From NCBI RefSeq assembly GCF_900105725.1, contig NZ_FNLM01000036.1:620001-684000 (forward strand): DNA of 64,000 nt, in the 5' to 3' direction. The notes beneath the pieces were generated by a model, which was given only the letters and a program-made list of their open reading frames with translations, was not told the origin of the DNA and searched no databases. A program made the translations under genes and the position numbers. This document shows, in pieces, positions 8,258 through 17,305 of the stretch (position 1 is the stretch's first letter; every line of letters begins with the position of its first letter). The stretch is from Gordonia westfalica. Lineage in GTDB: Bacteria; Actinomycetota; Actinomycetes; Mycobacteriales; Mycobacteriaceae.

Positions 8258-10135
8258 ATGTACCAGGTAGGGGACCTGATCGCGGGATACCGCGTCCTCG
8301 ACGTGCTCGGACGAGGCGGGATGGGCGACGTCTACAAGGCCGCCCACCCCCGGCTCCCGCGTTCGGATGCGCTCAAGGTCCTGCGGTCGGGACATGCCAC
8401 CGACCCGGTGTTCCGCGCCCGGTTCGAGCGGGAGGCCGACATCGTCGCGCCGTTGCACCACCCCAATGTCGTCACGGTCTACGACCGCGGGGTGTTCGAC
8501 GGGCAGCTCTGGATCGCGATGGAGTACGTGCCCGGTATCGACGTCGCGCGGATGCTCGCCGCCGACGCGCCCCTCGACCCCCGGCTGGCGTGCACGATCG
8601 TCACCGGCGTGGCGGCCGGGCTCGACGCCGCCCACCGTCGGGGGATCATGCACCGCGACATCAAACCGGCCAACATCCTCGTCACCCCCGGTGCCGGCAA
8701 CCCCGGCACCACGGGTTTCCTCGCACCGGAGGCCGTCAAGGTCACCGACTTCGGCATCGCGCAGGTGCTCGACGAGGTGACGAACCTGACGGGGACCGGC
8801 ATCACGATCGGCACGATGCACTACGCGTCGCCCGAGCAGATCGAGGGCCGCCGCGTCGACGCCCGCAGTGACATCTATTCACTCGGGGCCACCGCCTACG
8901 AACTCCTGACCGGTGCACCGCCTTTCGACTCGCCGTCGCTGCACGGCCTGATGACCGCGCACATGTACCACGAACCGTCGCCGGCGAGCAGTCGCAACGG
9001 GGCTCTGCCGGCCGCGGTCGACGGGGTGCTCGCCCGGGCGATGGCGAAGAAGCCCGACGACCGGTATCCGACCGCGGGCGAGTTCGCCGACGCCCTGCGC
9101 AATGCCTTCGACACGCGTCAGACCCTCGTCGGTCCGAGCATGCAACCGGATTCCCGTGCGTACCAGGGTCCGTCGGCTCCGGCGGTGACGGCCGCCGGAC
9201 CTCTGGCGCCATCCGGGGCGTCGCATGACCAGCCGACCGATCCGGCCGCCCGGGCGCGGCCGGAACAGTCGATGGTCTCGACCGAGACCCTGCACGGGTG
9301 GGCGCCCGTGCCGACCGCGCCACCCGCCCGCCCCGTCCGGCGTGGTGTCGGAACGGTCGTGGCGATCGGCGCGGCGCTCGCGCTGATCGCCGGAATCCTC
9401 GGCGCCGGTGCCGGATTCGTGAGCACCTCGGCAGGAGATCTCGAGACCCCCAACCCGCCCGACGCCGAGGTGTCGACGACCGCCGTCGAACTGACCTGGA
9501 GTCACGTCGACGACGCGACCAACTACGTCGTCACCCAGAACGACGAGGTGATCTACTCCGGGCCCGACACGAGGTTCACCGCACCGCGCCCGATCCCGGG
9601 GACGTACACGTACCAGGTCGCCGCCCAGGACGAGGACGGCCGTACCTCGGAGCTCTCCCGCAACTCCGAGGCCGTCGACGTGTTCATGACGTGGGGTGAA
9701 CTACAGCCCATCGCCGACCTCTACCACGACCTCGTCCCGGCATCGCCGTTGAGCACCAACGGTTTCGACGGCATGCGGTGCTGGGGCGAGGACGGCGACC
9801 TCGCGTTCGAGTCCTCCAAGCGCACCGTGTGGTGCACCCGCTACACCGACGACGACGCGCAGACGGCCGATTACCAGGTGATCGTCGACGTGTACGACAC
9901 ACCAGAGGAGGCGCGGGCCGCGGCGGACGTGACCGCGTACAACCTGCGCGGCACCGGCTACACAACGGCCCAGGGGTACACCGGGACGCTCTATCTCTCG
10001 GACAAGCAACGCGACCAGGGGCAGGCCATCCTCGCCTACGACACCGGGGATCGTGCGAGGTCGGTGGTGTGGATCGTTATGCCCGGCAAGCCGGCCGCCG
10101 CCGCGGCCGATCTGCTGAAGAGGTTGCCGATCTGA
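8258..10135 (+). CDS. Membrane Ser/Thr protein kinase (PknB-type) with a FN3-like ectodomain
   Basis: This 625-aa Hanks-type kinase has every catalytic element: Gly-loop GRGGMGDVY (18-26), Lys40 in ALKVL, catalytic loop HRDIKPAN (132-139), DFG at 164-166 and APE-equivalent SPEQIEG. A Pro/Ala-rich juxtamembrane linker is followed by one TM helix near residues 362-390. The extracellular part starts with a fibronectin-III-like beta sandwich (VELTWSHVDDATNYVV, GTYTYQVAAQDEDG), then an unrecognised domain of about 150 residues with Cys and Trp. ATG 8258 has a GGTGAGGA Shine-Dalgarno. It overlaps the next gene by one base (TGATG), and that gene has a matching ectodomain. The sensed ligand is unknown. 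Confidence 0.93.
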   Translation: MYQVGDLIAGYRVLDVLGRGGMGDVYKAAHPRLPRSDALKVLRSGHATDPVFRARFEREADIVAPLHHPNVVTVYDRGVFDGQLWIAMEYVPGIDVARMLAADAPLDPRLACTIVTGVAAGLDAAHRRGIMHRDIKPANILVTPGAGNPGTTGFLAPEAVKVTDFGIAQVLDEVTNLTGTGITIGTMHYASPEQIEGRRVDARSDIYSLGATAYELLTGAPPFDSPSLHGLMTAHMYHEPSPASSRNGALPAAVDGVLARAMAKKPDDRYPTAGEFADALRNAFDTRQTLVGPSMQPDSRAYQGPSAPAVTAAGPLAPSGASHDQPTDPAARARPEQSMVSTETLHGWAPVPTAPPARPVRRGVGTVVAIGAALALIAGILGAGAGFVSTSAGDLETPNPPDAEVSTTAVELTWSHVDDATNYVVTQNDEVIYSGPDTRFTAPRPIPGTYTYQVAAQDEDGRTSELSRNSEAVDVFMTWGELQPIADLYHDLVPASPLSTNGFDGMRCWGEDGDLAFESSKRTVWCTRYTDDDAQTADYQVIVDVYDTPEEARAAADVTAYNLRGTGYTTAQGYTGTLYLSDKQRDQGQAILAYDTGDRARSVVWIVMPGKPAAAAADLLKRLPI

Positions 10136-10965
10136 TGGCGCGACCGATGACCCAACCGCCCGGCACGCCCGCCGCCGCGCGCGAACCGCTGGTCCGACCG
10201 TGGACGATCGCGGTGATCGTCGCGGCCGTGTTGATGGTGGCGGTCGGCTCCTTCTTCTCCGTGCGCGCTCTCACCAGCATCGACGTGCCGGATGCTCCCA
10301 CGGGCCTCACCGTCGACGCCGGGACCGGACGCCTCGTCGCGACCTGGGACTCGGTGCCCGGTGCGTCGGGTTATCAACTCGTCCGTGACAACGGCGTCGT
10401 CGTGTACCGCGGTCCGCAGACCGAGGCCGTCGACGCTGCCGTGCCGGCGGGTGAACACACCTATCGGGTGGCCGCGCTGGACGGTGACGCGGTCTCGCCG
10501 CCGAGCCCGCCGCAGTCCGTGCGGACGGGCGCGACCTGGGGCGTCTATGCGCCGCTCGTCGCGCAGTTCCCCGAACTCCTCCCCCAGACCCCCGACACCG
10601 CCGCGAAGTGGAACAACGCCGAGTGCGTCCGCCGATACGCCGGCGGCCGCGACGAGGTCGGACCGTCGGAGACCGGAAACGGCCAGGTGCGCTCCGTGTT
10701 CGTCGTCCGATGTGCCGCCGGGGCGGTCGACCGTCCGTTCGGCGTGTTCTGGTTCGCCTCCAAGGACGCCCTCAACGCCGAGTACTCGCGTTCGTCGGCG
10801 ACCTCGCGTCCGGTGCGGTGGAAGCACGGCACCGGCCTGATCGACGAGAACGGCCGCGGCGTCTTCAAGATCACCGACGACCCGGCGCGGGAACTGGCGA
10901 TGATCGTGGTGCTCCGGACCCCGGCCCAGGATGTCCTCGGGATGGTCGATTCGATGCCGATCTGA
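10135..10965 (+). CDS. Single-pass membrane protein with a kinase-like ectodomain, lacking the kinase
   Basis: This 276-aa protein has a short cytoplasmic Pro-rich N-terminus, one TM helix (WTIAVIVAAVLMVAVGSFFSV) and a large extracellular part. That part begins with a FN3-like domain (PDAPTGLTVDAGTGRLVATW, ASGYQLVRDNGVVVYRGP, EHTYRVAALDGD), then TWGVYAPLVAQFPELLP and a second domain. The order and several anchors (TWG, PELLPQTP, the W-N-x-E-C region) parallel the ectodomain of the kinase immediately upstream, so the two look like tandem duplicates of one extracellular module. ATG 10135 overlaps the kinase stop and has AGAGG upstream. I infer a partner, co-receptor or decoy for the kinase; no enzyme motif is present. 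Confidence 0.8.
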   Translation: MARPMTQPPGTPAAAREPLVRPWTIAVIVAAVLMVAVGSFFSVRALTSIDVPDAPTGLTVDAGTGRLVATWDSVPGASGYQLVRDNGVVVYRGPQTEAVDAAVPAGEHTYRVAALDGDAVSPPSPPQSVRTGATWGVYAPLVAQFPELLPQTPDTAAKWNNAECVRRYAGGRDEVGPSETGNGQVRSVFVVRCAAGAVDRPFGVFWFASKDALNAEYSRSSATSRPVRWKHGTGLIDENGRGVFKITDDPARELAMIVVLRTPAQDVLGMVDSMPI

Positions 10966-11087
10966 GTCCTGCCCGGTGGGCGGATGACAACTGGTCAAGC
11001 GTCTGAGACGAACACACATCCGGAGTCTCTCGTGTGCGGCATGATGACGTGGGGGCCGTGCGGGCCGGGAGACGAGAGGCTGGTGTC

Positions 11088-12488
11088 ATGCAGCGGTTGA
11101 GTGGTCTGGACGCGTCATTTCTCTACCTGGAGACCCGAAGCCAGCTGATGCACGTCATCGGTCTCGTCGAGATCGATCCGAGCACCATGCCGGGCGGGTA
11201 CGACTTCGCCGAGCTGCGTTCGGAGATGGAGCGTCGCGTCGCCGCGATCCCGGCCTTCCGCCGCAAGCTCGACAACTCGGTCTTCAACATCGACCACCCG
11301 GTGTGGATCGAGGACGAGGACTTCGACATCCAGCGGCACGTCCACCGCGTGGCGGTGCCCGCACCGGGCGGTGCCGGTGAGGTCGCCGAACTCTGCGGTC
11401 ATCTCGCGGGACAGACCCTCGACCGCGGTAAGCCCCTCTGGGAGCTGTGGATCATCGAGGGACAGTCCAACGGCCGCATCTGCGCGATGCTGCGCATGCA
11501 CCACGCCAGTACGGACGGCGTCACCAGCGCCGAGATGCTCGCCCAGATGTGCACCGTCACGCCGGAACCGCCGGAACTCGATTCGTCCAAGGTCCGTGAG
11601 ACGGCGGGCCCCCCGTCGCGGGCGACGATCGCCGCGACCGGCGCGATCAACTACTTCGTCCAGCGGCCGCTGGCGATGGCCAAACTGCTGCCGCGGACGG
11701 TGACCGTGCCGGTCGGGTGGCTGCGCCGCGCCCAGAAGCAGTCGGCCATGCCAGCCCCGTTCATGGCACCCCGGACCCGGTTCAACTCGACGATCACGCC
11801 TCATCGCAGCATCGCCGTCAGCCAGTTGTCCCTCGACGACGTCAAACGGGTGAAGAACCACTTCGGGGTGAAGATCAACGACGTCGTCCTGTCACTGGTC
11901 GGCGGTGCCCTGCGCACCTACCTCGTCGAACACGACGAACTGCCCGACAAACCGCTCGTCGGGATGGTGCCGGTGTCGGTGCACGATGCCGACGAGTCCG
12001 ATCTCGTGGTCGAGGGGACCAACAAGGTGACGGGGATGTTCACCCAGTTGTCCACCGACATCGACGACCCGGTGCTACGCCTCGAGAAGCAGGCGGAGTT
12101 CAGCCGTACGTCGAAGGAACACCACGCCGAGATCGACGCCAACATCCTGCGGTCCTGGGCGCAGTTCGCGCCGGGCACCACGCTGTCGACCGCGATGAAG
12201 GTCTACGGCAACCGGAAACTGGCGACGGCGCATCCGCCGATCTTCAACGTCCTGGTCTCCAATGTCGCCGGTCCCGACTTCCCGCTCTACTTCCTCGGTT
12301 GCCGTGTCACCGCTGTCTATCCGCTGGGCCCGATCTTCCACGGTCTCGGCCTGAACATCACGGTGTTCTCCGCCGACGGTCACCTCAACGTCGGGATCCT
12401 CGCGTGCACCGATCAGACCCCGGACCCGTGGGAGATCGCCAACGCCTTCGACGATCAGCTCAAGCAGCTGCTCGCCGCCTGCGACTGA
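11088..12488 (+). CDS. Wax ester synthase / acyl-CoA:diacylglycerol acyltransferase (WS/DGAT)
   Basis: This 466-aa enzyme esterifies diacylglycerol or fatty alcohol with acyl-CoA to make storage lipid. The start MQRLSGLDASFLYLET is the family N-terminus, followed by MEIxxIxxx-like and PVWIEDEDFDIQRHVH segments. The catalytic HHxxxDG motif is HHASTDG at residues 138-144. Further landmarks are PLWELWIIEG, the NDVVLSLVGGALRTYL segment and NVLVSNVAGPDFPLYFLG near the C-terminus. ATG 11088 has GAGAGG upstream; an in-frame start at 11034 adds only non-conserved residues. It stands alone and is convergent with nadE, with a repeat element between them. Mycolata carry many paralogues, so no Tgs number is given. 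Confidence 0.94.
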   Translation: MQRLSGLDASFLYLETRSQLMHVIGLVEIDPSTMPGGYDFAELRSEMERRVAAIPAFRRKLDNSVFNIDHPVWIEDEDFDIQRHVHRVAVPAPGGAGEVAELCGHLAGQTLDRGKPLWELWIIEGQSNGRICAMLRMHHASTDGVTSAEMLAQMCTVTPEPPELDSSKVRETAGPPSRATIAATGAINYFVQRPLAMAKLLPRTVTVPVGWLRRAQKQSAMPAPFMAPRTRFNSTITPHRSIAVSQLSLDDVKRVKNHFGVKINDVVLSLVGGALRTYLVEHDELPDKPLVGMVPVSVHDADESDLVVEGTNKVTGMFTQLSTDIDDPVLRLEKQAEFSRTSKEHHAEIDANILRSWAQFAPGTTLSTAMKVYGNRKLATAHPPIFNVLVSNVAGPDFPLYFLGCRVTAVYPLGPIFHGLGLNITVFSADGHLNVGILACTDQTPDPWEIANAFDDQLKQLLAACD

Positions 12489-12495
12489 GGTTGCC

Positions 12496-12554
12496 CTCTG
12501 CTGATTTCGATACGGCCCTCGCCCTTGGGGCTCGGACCTACTCAACCAGCAGAG
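12496..12554. repeat. Intergenic repeat element (TTTCGATACGG...CTACTCAACCAGC)
   Basis: This element begins GATTTCGATACGG and ends CTACTCAACCAGC, with a GC-rich centre (CTCGCCC / GGGGCTC) that can fold. It is bounded by 8-bp inverted repeats CTCTGCTG (12496-12503) and CAGCAGAG (12547-12554). It resembles a dispersed element often seen between genes in Gordonia and relatives (from memory). The nadE stop codon lies inside it. Confidence 0.6.
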
Positions 12555-14577
12555 CTGCCGCCCGCGAGCTGGTCGAGCCAGACCCGCGCCGACGCGTCGG
12601 ACGGCGAACGCCAGTCGCCGCGCGGCGACAGCGAACCGCCCGAACCGATCTTCGGGCCGTTCGGCATCGCGGTGCGCTTGAACTGGTTGCCCATGAAGCG
12701 CTTGAGGAAGATCCCCAGCCAGTGCTCGATGGTCGCGGCGTCGTACTCGTTGCGCTTGTCCTCCGACAGCAGTTCCGACCAGGGGCCGCGCGAGCGGTCA
12801 CCCCAGGCCTGCCGGGCGAGGTAGGCGACCTTCGTCGGCCGGAACCCGAAGCGGGTCACGTAGTAGAGGAAGAAGTCGTGGAGTTCGTAGGGTCCGACGG
12901 TGTCCTCGGTGGACTGGATCCTGCCGTCGTCGCCGGCCGGGACGAGCTCGGGGGAGATGACGTCGTCGAGGATCTCGGCGAGCACCTCGCTGGTCTCCGC
13001 CGAATGGTGGCTGCTGCTGATCATCCACCGGATTAGGTGCTGGATAAGGGTTTTCGGTACCGAGCCGTTGACGTTGTAGTGCGACATCTGATCGCCGACA
13101 CCGTAGGTGCACCACCCGAGGGCGAGCTCGGACAGGTCGCCGGTGCCGAGGACGATGGCGCCGTGGTGATTGGCGAGCCGGAACAGATGCGAGGTGCGTT
13201 CCCCGGCCTGCACGTTCTCGAAGGTGACGTCGTAGACCTTCTCGCCCCGGGAGTAGGGGTGGTCGAGGTCGGCGAGCATCTGCTCGCACGACGGCCGGAT
13301 GTCGATCTCCTTGCCGCTCACGCCCAGCGAGTTCATCAGGACGTGGGAGCGGCGCAGCGTCGCGCCGCCGGTGGCGAAGCCGGGCATGGTGTAACCCAGG
13401 ATGTTGGTGCGCGGCAGGCCGAGCCGGTCGAAGGTGTCGACCGCGACGAGCAGCGCGAGCGTCGAATCGAGGCCGCCGGAGACGCCGATGACGATCTTGT
13501 CGATTCCCGTCGACCGCAGGCGCTGGGCCAGTCCCTGCACCTGGATGTGGCGGACCTCGGCGCAACGCTCGTCGAGATCGGCGGAATCGGCCGGGACATA
13601 AGGGAATCGGGGCACGACGCGACGCAGCACATCATCGTCGCCGCCGAGCTCCCCGAAAGAGAAACCGATGCGGCGCAACGACTTCAGCTGCTCCGAGTGA
13701 TCACCGGCCTGGTCGCGGAGGCTGATCATCCGCATGCGTTCCTGCCGCAGCCGGTCGAGGTCGATGTCGGCCGAGATGACCTGATCGGTGGTCGCGAACT
13801 GCTGGCTCCGTGCCAGCAGGGAACCGTTCTCGGTGATGAGGGCGTCGCCGTCCCAGGCGAGGTCGGTGGTGGACTCGCCGTAACCCGCCGCGACGTAGAC
13901 GTGCGCGGAGATGGTGCGCGCGGAATGCCCTGTGCACAGGTTCTTCCGGTAGGTCTCCTTGCCGATGGTGACCGGACTGCCGGACAGGTTGGCCAGCACG
14001 GTCGCACCGCCGAGGGCGGCCCACGTGCTCGGCGGGATGGCCACCCAGCCGTCCTCGCAGATCTCGACGTGCAGGGCGAAGCCGGGCAGATCGGTGGCCT
14101 CGAAGATCAAATCGGCCCCGAACGGGACCTCCTCGCCGTCGACGATCACGATGGTGGGCACGGCGTCGCGGGCGGCCGAGAAGAACCGCTGCTCGTAGAA
14201 CTCGCGGTAGTTCGGCAGGTACGACTTCGGGACGACGCCGAGGACCGCACCGTCGCGGATCACGGCGGCGCAGTTGAACAATCCGTCGCCGACGACCATC
14301 GGCAGACCGACGACGATCAGCGGAGTGAGACCGCTGCTGGCGGCCACGATCTCGGTCAGCGCGTCGCGGCATCCCTCGATCAGCGCGTCCTGGTGGAACA
14401 GGTCGTCGATGCTGTAGCCGCAGAGCCCCAGCTCGGGAAGACCACGAGCGCGGCGCCGTCGCCGGCGGCCTGTCGCATCAGCTCGATGGTGCGTACGGCA
14501 TTCGCGGCGGGTTCGGCGATCGTGAGCACGGGCACCGCACCCGCGACCCGAACGAAGCCGTTTGCGTAGACAGACAC
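12542..14577 (-). CDS. nadE: Glutamine-dependent NAD+ synthetase, frame broken near 14435
   Basis: This enzyme amidates nicotinic acid adenine dinucleotide to NAD+ using ammonia released from glutamine. The N-terminal nitrilase-like glutaminase contains [14 protein letters not shown] (catalytic Lys region) and [10 protein letters not shown] (nucleophile Cys). The C-terminal synthetase contains the P-loop [10 protein letters not shown] and [16 protein letters not shown]. The first 50 codons lie in another frame: GTG 14577 reads [16 protein letters not shown] to ALVVFP, while the main frame resumes at [15 protein letters not shown]. Adding one base to the G run at 14435-14437 joins them into 678 aa, the family length (about 679 in M. 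tuberculosis). As given, the main frame has no proper start. The stop codon is embedded in a repeat element. Confidence 0.92.
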
Positions 14578-14647
14578 GTCGACAACAGTAAACGGCCTGG
14601 CACCCGAGCACTGCGCGCTGTGTACACGCGTCCGCGATGTGTGCCTG

Positions 14648-15472
14648 CTAGGCCCGCCACCAGATGTCGTCGAGTTCCACCGGCGTGGTGCGCTTGTGGC
14701 GGTTGCGATGCCACGCGGCCTCGATCTTCTCCGCGGTCTCGACGGGGACCTCGCGACCCTCGAGGTAGTCGTCGATCTCGTCGTAGGTCAGGCCCAGTTC
14801 GTCCTCGTCGGTCTGGCCCGCCTTCTCGTCGAGCAGGTCGGCGGTCGGGACCTTCTCCCACAGTTGCCGTGGCGCACCGAGGTGGCGCAGCAGCGACCTG
14901 CCCTGGCGCTTGTTCAGACCCGACAGCGGCAGGACATCCGCCGCCCCGTCGCCGAACTTGGTGAAGAATCCGGTCACGTTCTCTGACGCGTGGTCGGCGC
15001 CGATCACCAGCAGCCCGCGGTCCCCGGCGACGGCGTACTGCGCGACCATGCGGTGTCGCGCCTTGGCATTGCCCTTGGTGAAGTCGGTGAGCGTGGCGCC
15101 CGTCGCCCCGGTGATCTCGTCGTTCAGGGCGTCCACGCCCGGCGCCACGTTGACGGTCAGCGTCTCGTCGGCCGCCACGAAGTCGACGGCCGCGACGGCG
15201 TCGTGTTCGTCGTGCTGCACCCGGTAGGGGAGACGCATGCCGACGAACACCGCGTCGCCTCCGTCTTCCCGGACGCGTTCCACCGCGATCTGGGCGAGGC
15301 GCCCGGCGAGGGTCGAATCGACGCCGCCGGAGATGCCGAGCACGAACCCCGACGCGCCGACCGCGTCCAGGTAGTCGGCGAGGAACCGGACTCGTCGCTC
15401 CACCTCGTCGGCGGGATCTATGGCGGGGCGGACCCCCAGGGCGTCGATGATGGTCCGCTGGGTCTCACGCAT
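14648..15472 (-). CDS. nadE: Ammonia-dependent NAD+ synthetase (short NadE)
   Basis: This 274-aa protein is the short bacterial NadE: synthetase domain only, with no glutaminase. It shows P-loop ISGGVDSTLAGRLAQ, GMRLPYRVQHDE, the NAD-site segment GNAKARHRMVAQYA, IGADHASENVTGFFTKFGDGAAD and LNKRQGRSLLRHLGAP. The C-terminal LDDIWWRA end is complete. It uses free ammonia, unlike the glutamine-dependent enzyme encoded 70 bp downstream on the same strand, so two routes to the same product sit side by side. ATG 15472 gives the standard length. Confidence 0.94.
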   Translation of the reverse strand: MRETQRTIIDALGVRPAIDPADEVERRVRFLADYLDAVGASGFVLGISGGVDSTLAGRLAQIAVERVREDGGDAVFVGMRLPYRVQHDEHDAVAAVDFVAADETLTVNVAPGVDALNDEITGATGATLTDFTKGNAKARHRMVAQYAVAGDRGLLVIGADHASENVTGFFTKFGDGAADVLPLSGLNKRQGRSLLRHLGAPRQLWEKVPTADLLDEKAGQTDEDELGLTYDEIDDYLEGREVPVETAEKIEAAWHRNRHKRTTPVELDDIWWRA

Positions 15473-15511
15473 ACGCGCTCCAATGCTCGGTGTCGGGTCG
15501 AGCAGCCGCGG

Positions 15512-16006
15512 TCACTCCTCGCGGGGTATCCGGACGCCGACAAGGCGGGCGTCGGGGTCCGGGGCCATGCCGAGTCGATCCCACGGCTGCGACACGGTGA
15601 GTACCGCATAGGCGGATGTGGGAAACCGGTCGATCGGTCCGGCGGGATCGAGCGTCAGCGCGGTCTGCGGCATCCCGGGTTCGTGTCCGACGACGAGCAG
15701 GGTGGCCGCGTCGGCCGGCGCATGGATGCGGATGGTCTCCAGCACGTCGTCGGCGTCACCGCCGTAGATGTCCTCGACGTAGGTGACCGGCGCCCGGACG
15801 CCGGTCCGCTCGAGGGTCTGACGGGTCCGGGTGGACGTCGAGCAGAGCACTGCGTCGATACGGAGGCCTTCGTCGGCCATCCAGCGTCCGGCGAGCGCGG
15901 CCTGCCGGTCGCCGCGTTCGGCGAGTGGGCGGTCGTGGTCGCGCGTCGCCGGGGGATAGCCCGACTTCCCGTGACGCATCAGGATCAGGGTCCGTGCGTC
16001 GCTCAT
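15512..16006 (-). CDS. SixA-like histidine phosphatase
   Basis: This 164-aa histidine (phosphoglycerate-mutase superfamily) phosphatase has the nucleophile motif LILMRHGKSGYP, conserved Arg in DRPLAERG, CSTSTRTRQTLE and the second catalytic His in VVGHEPGMP. Size and the RHGKS variant match SixA-type phosphohistidine phosphatases; the physiological substrate is not evident. The ATG overlaps the stop of the upstream 95-aa gene (ATGA), so the two form a unit. Confidence 0.85.
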   Translation of the reverse strand: MSDARTLILMRHGKSGYPPATRDHDRPLAERGDRQAALAGRWMADEGLRIDAVLCSTSTRTRQTLERTGVRAPVTYVEDIYGGDADDVLETIRIHAPADAATLLVVGHEPGMPQTALTLDPAGPIDRFPTSAYAVLTVSQPWDRLGMAPDPDARLVGVRIPREE

Positions 16007-16290
16007 GCGGTTCCGGTCCGCCGGTGCTCCGCCGGATAGGCATCCGGATCGGCGGCGATGGTGCGGAGCAGGCGGACGGTGGCGCGCCAGGCCGACGCCT
16101 CCTGGCGCAGGAAGGCGGCGTGCTCGGGGTCGTCGAGCGCCTCGGCCTCATCGGCCAGCGCATCCAATTCGAGGTGTTCGTCGACCGCACAACCGATGAA
16201 CTCGTCCAGCGTCGTGCAGTCGGTGCAGGCACGCTCGATCGCGGCTGCGTCGAGGGTGGCCAGGCGTTCCAGATCCGACCGATACCGCAT
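16003..16290 (-). CDS. Small helical protein of unknown function
   Basis: This 95-aa acidic, Ala/Leu-rich protein is predicted to be all helical (MRYRSDLERLATLDAAAIERAC, DEFIGCAVDEHLELDALADEAEAL, AFLRQEASAWRATVRLLRTI). It has a paired Cys at ERACTDCTTL. ATG 16290 follows GGAAA at about five bases; the longer open frame to 16467 is Arg/Thr-rich and overlaps the divergent transporter promoter. It is translationally coupled to the SixA-like phosphatase by a 4-nt overlap. No family is recognised. Confidence 0.65.
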   Translation of the reverse strand: MRYRSDLERLATLDAAAIERACTDCTTLDEFIGCAVDEHLELDALADEAEALDDPEHAAFLRQEASAWRATVRLLRTIAADPDAYPAEHRRTGTA

Positions 16291-16405
16291 GATTTCCGAA
16301 TGTACGCCGTCGGTGCTGGTTACCGACGTTGCGACACCGGGTCGACCGTCTGCCGGTGATGCCCGATTCGGGCGTGGGGTCCGCGTCGCCCTTACCCTTG
16401 TGGGC

Positions 16406-17278
16406 GTGCACACCTGGGTACCCGCGCTACTGGCGGTGTTGGCGGCGCTGATGATCGCGGCCGGCACCGTGCTGCGTCAGCGTGCGTCCCGGGTCAACGG
16501 TGCGATCACGATCGGATGGTGGGTGGGCGCCGCCATCGCGCTCTGCGGCTTCGGGCTGCAGGCCTCGGCCCTGGGGCTGGGATCGATTCTGCTGGTGCAG
16601 CCGCTCGTCGTCCTCGCGGTCCTCTTCGCGCTACCGCTGGAGGCGTGGGCGGATCACCGGCACCCCGCACCCGTCGAGTGGGCGTGGGGTGGGGTGCTCG
16701 TCGCCTGCGTCGCGACGTTCCTGATCGTCTCGCGGCCGGAACCGTCGCTGAGACGCCCCGACGCGCTGCTGCTGGGATGCACCGTGGGCGCCGTCATCGG
16801 CATCGTCGTGGCGCTGGTGATCTGCGCCCAGCGCTCCAGCCCGCACTACAAGGCGCTGTTCTACGGACTCGTGGCGGGCACGCTCTTCGGGGTGTCGGCG
16901 CTGCTGGTCAAGGCCGTGATCTTCCAGATCACCCACGAGTTCTGGCGGACCTTCCTCCAGCCGGAGATCTACCTGTTCGTGCTGGTCGTGGTCTGCGCGG
17001 TGATCGCCCAGCAACTCGGTTTCGGGGCGGGCGACCTGCAGACGTCGTTCCCGTCCATGACCGTCGCCGAGCCGGCCGTCGCGATGGTGCTGGGCGTCCT
17101 GCTGCTCGGCGAGAACCTCAATGTCTCGGTGCCGACGGCGCTGTTCCTCGGCATCGTGCTCGCGATCATGGTCCGCGCGGTGTGCGAGCTGGCGAAGCTG
17201 TCGGCCGTGCGCGGATACGAGCAGGCCGTGGCGGCCGAGATGGAGATGCCGCCGGCCGAGGGACGGCCGGCGGCATAG
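16406..17278 (+). CDS. DMT-type (EamA-like) multispanning membrane transporter
   Basis: This protein of about 290 aa has nine or ten hydrophobic helices, beginning directly at VHTWVPALLAVLAALMIAAG. An internal duplication is suggested by two halves, each with Gly-rich helices (LFYGLVAGTLFGVSALLVKA; TVAEPAVAMVLGVLLLGE). The segment SMTVAEPAVAMVLGVLLLGENL is typical of the drug/metabolite transporter superfamily, in which the substrate cannot be read from sequence. GTG 16406 is preferred (GTG 16400 is the alternative). There is no Shine-Dalgarno, but TACCCT at 16394-16399 could be a -10 for a leaderless message. Confidence 0.8.
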   Translation: MHTWVPALLAVLAALMIAAGTVLRQRASRVNGAITIGWWVGAAIALCGFGLQASALGLGSILLVQPLVVLAVLFALPLEAWADHRHPAPVEWAWGGVLVACVATFLIVSRPEPSLRRPDALLLGCTVGAVIGIVVALVICAQRSSPHYKALFYGLVAGTLFGVSALLVKAVIFQITHEFWRTFLQPEIYLFVLVVVCAVIAQQLGFGAGDLQTSFPSMTVAEPAVAMVLGVLLLGENLNVSVPTALFLGIVLAIMVRAVCELAKLSAVRGYEQAVAAEMEMPPAEGRPAA

Positions 17279-17305
17279 ATCAGCTGGTGCTGTCAGCGGG
17301 TGTGA

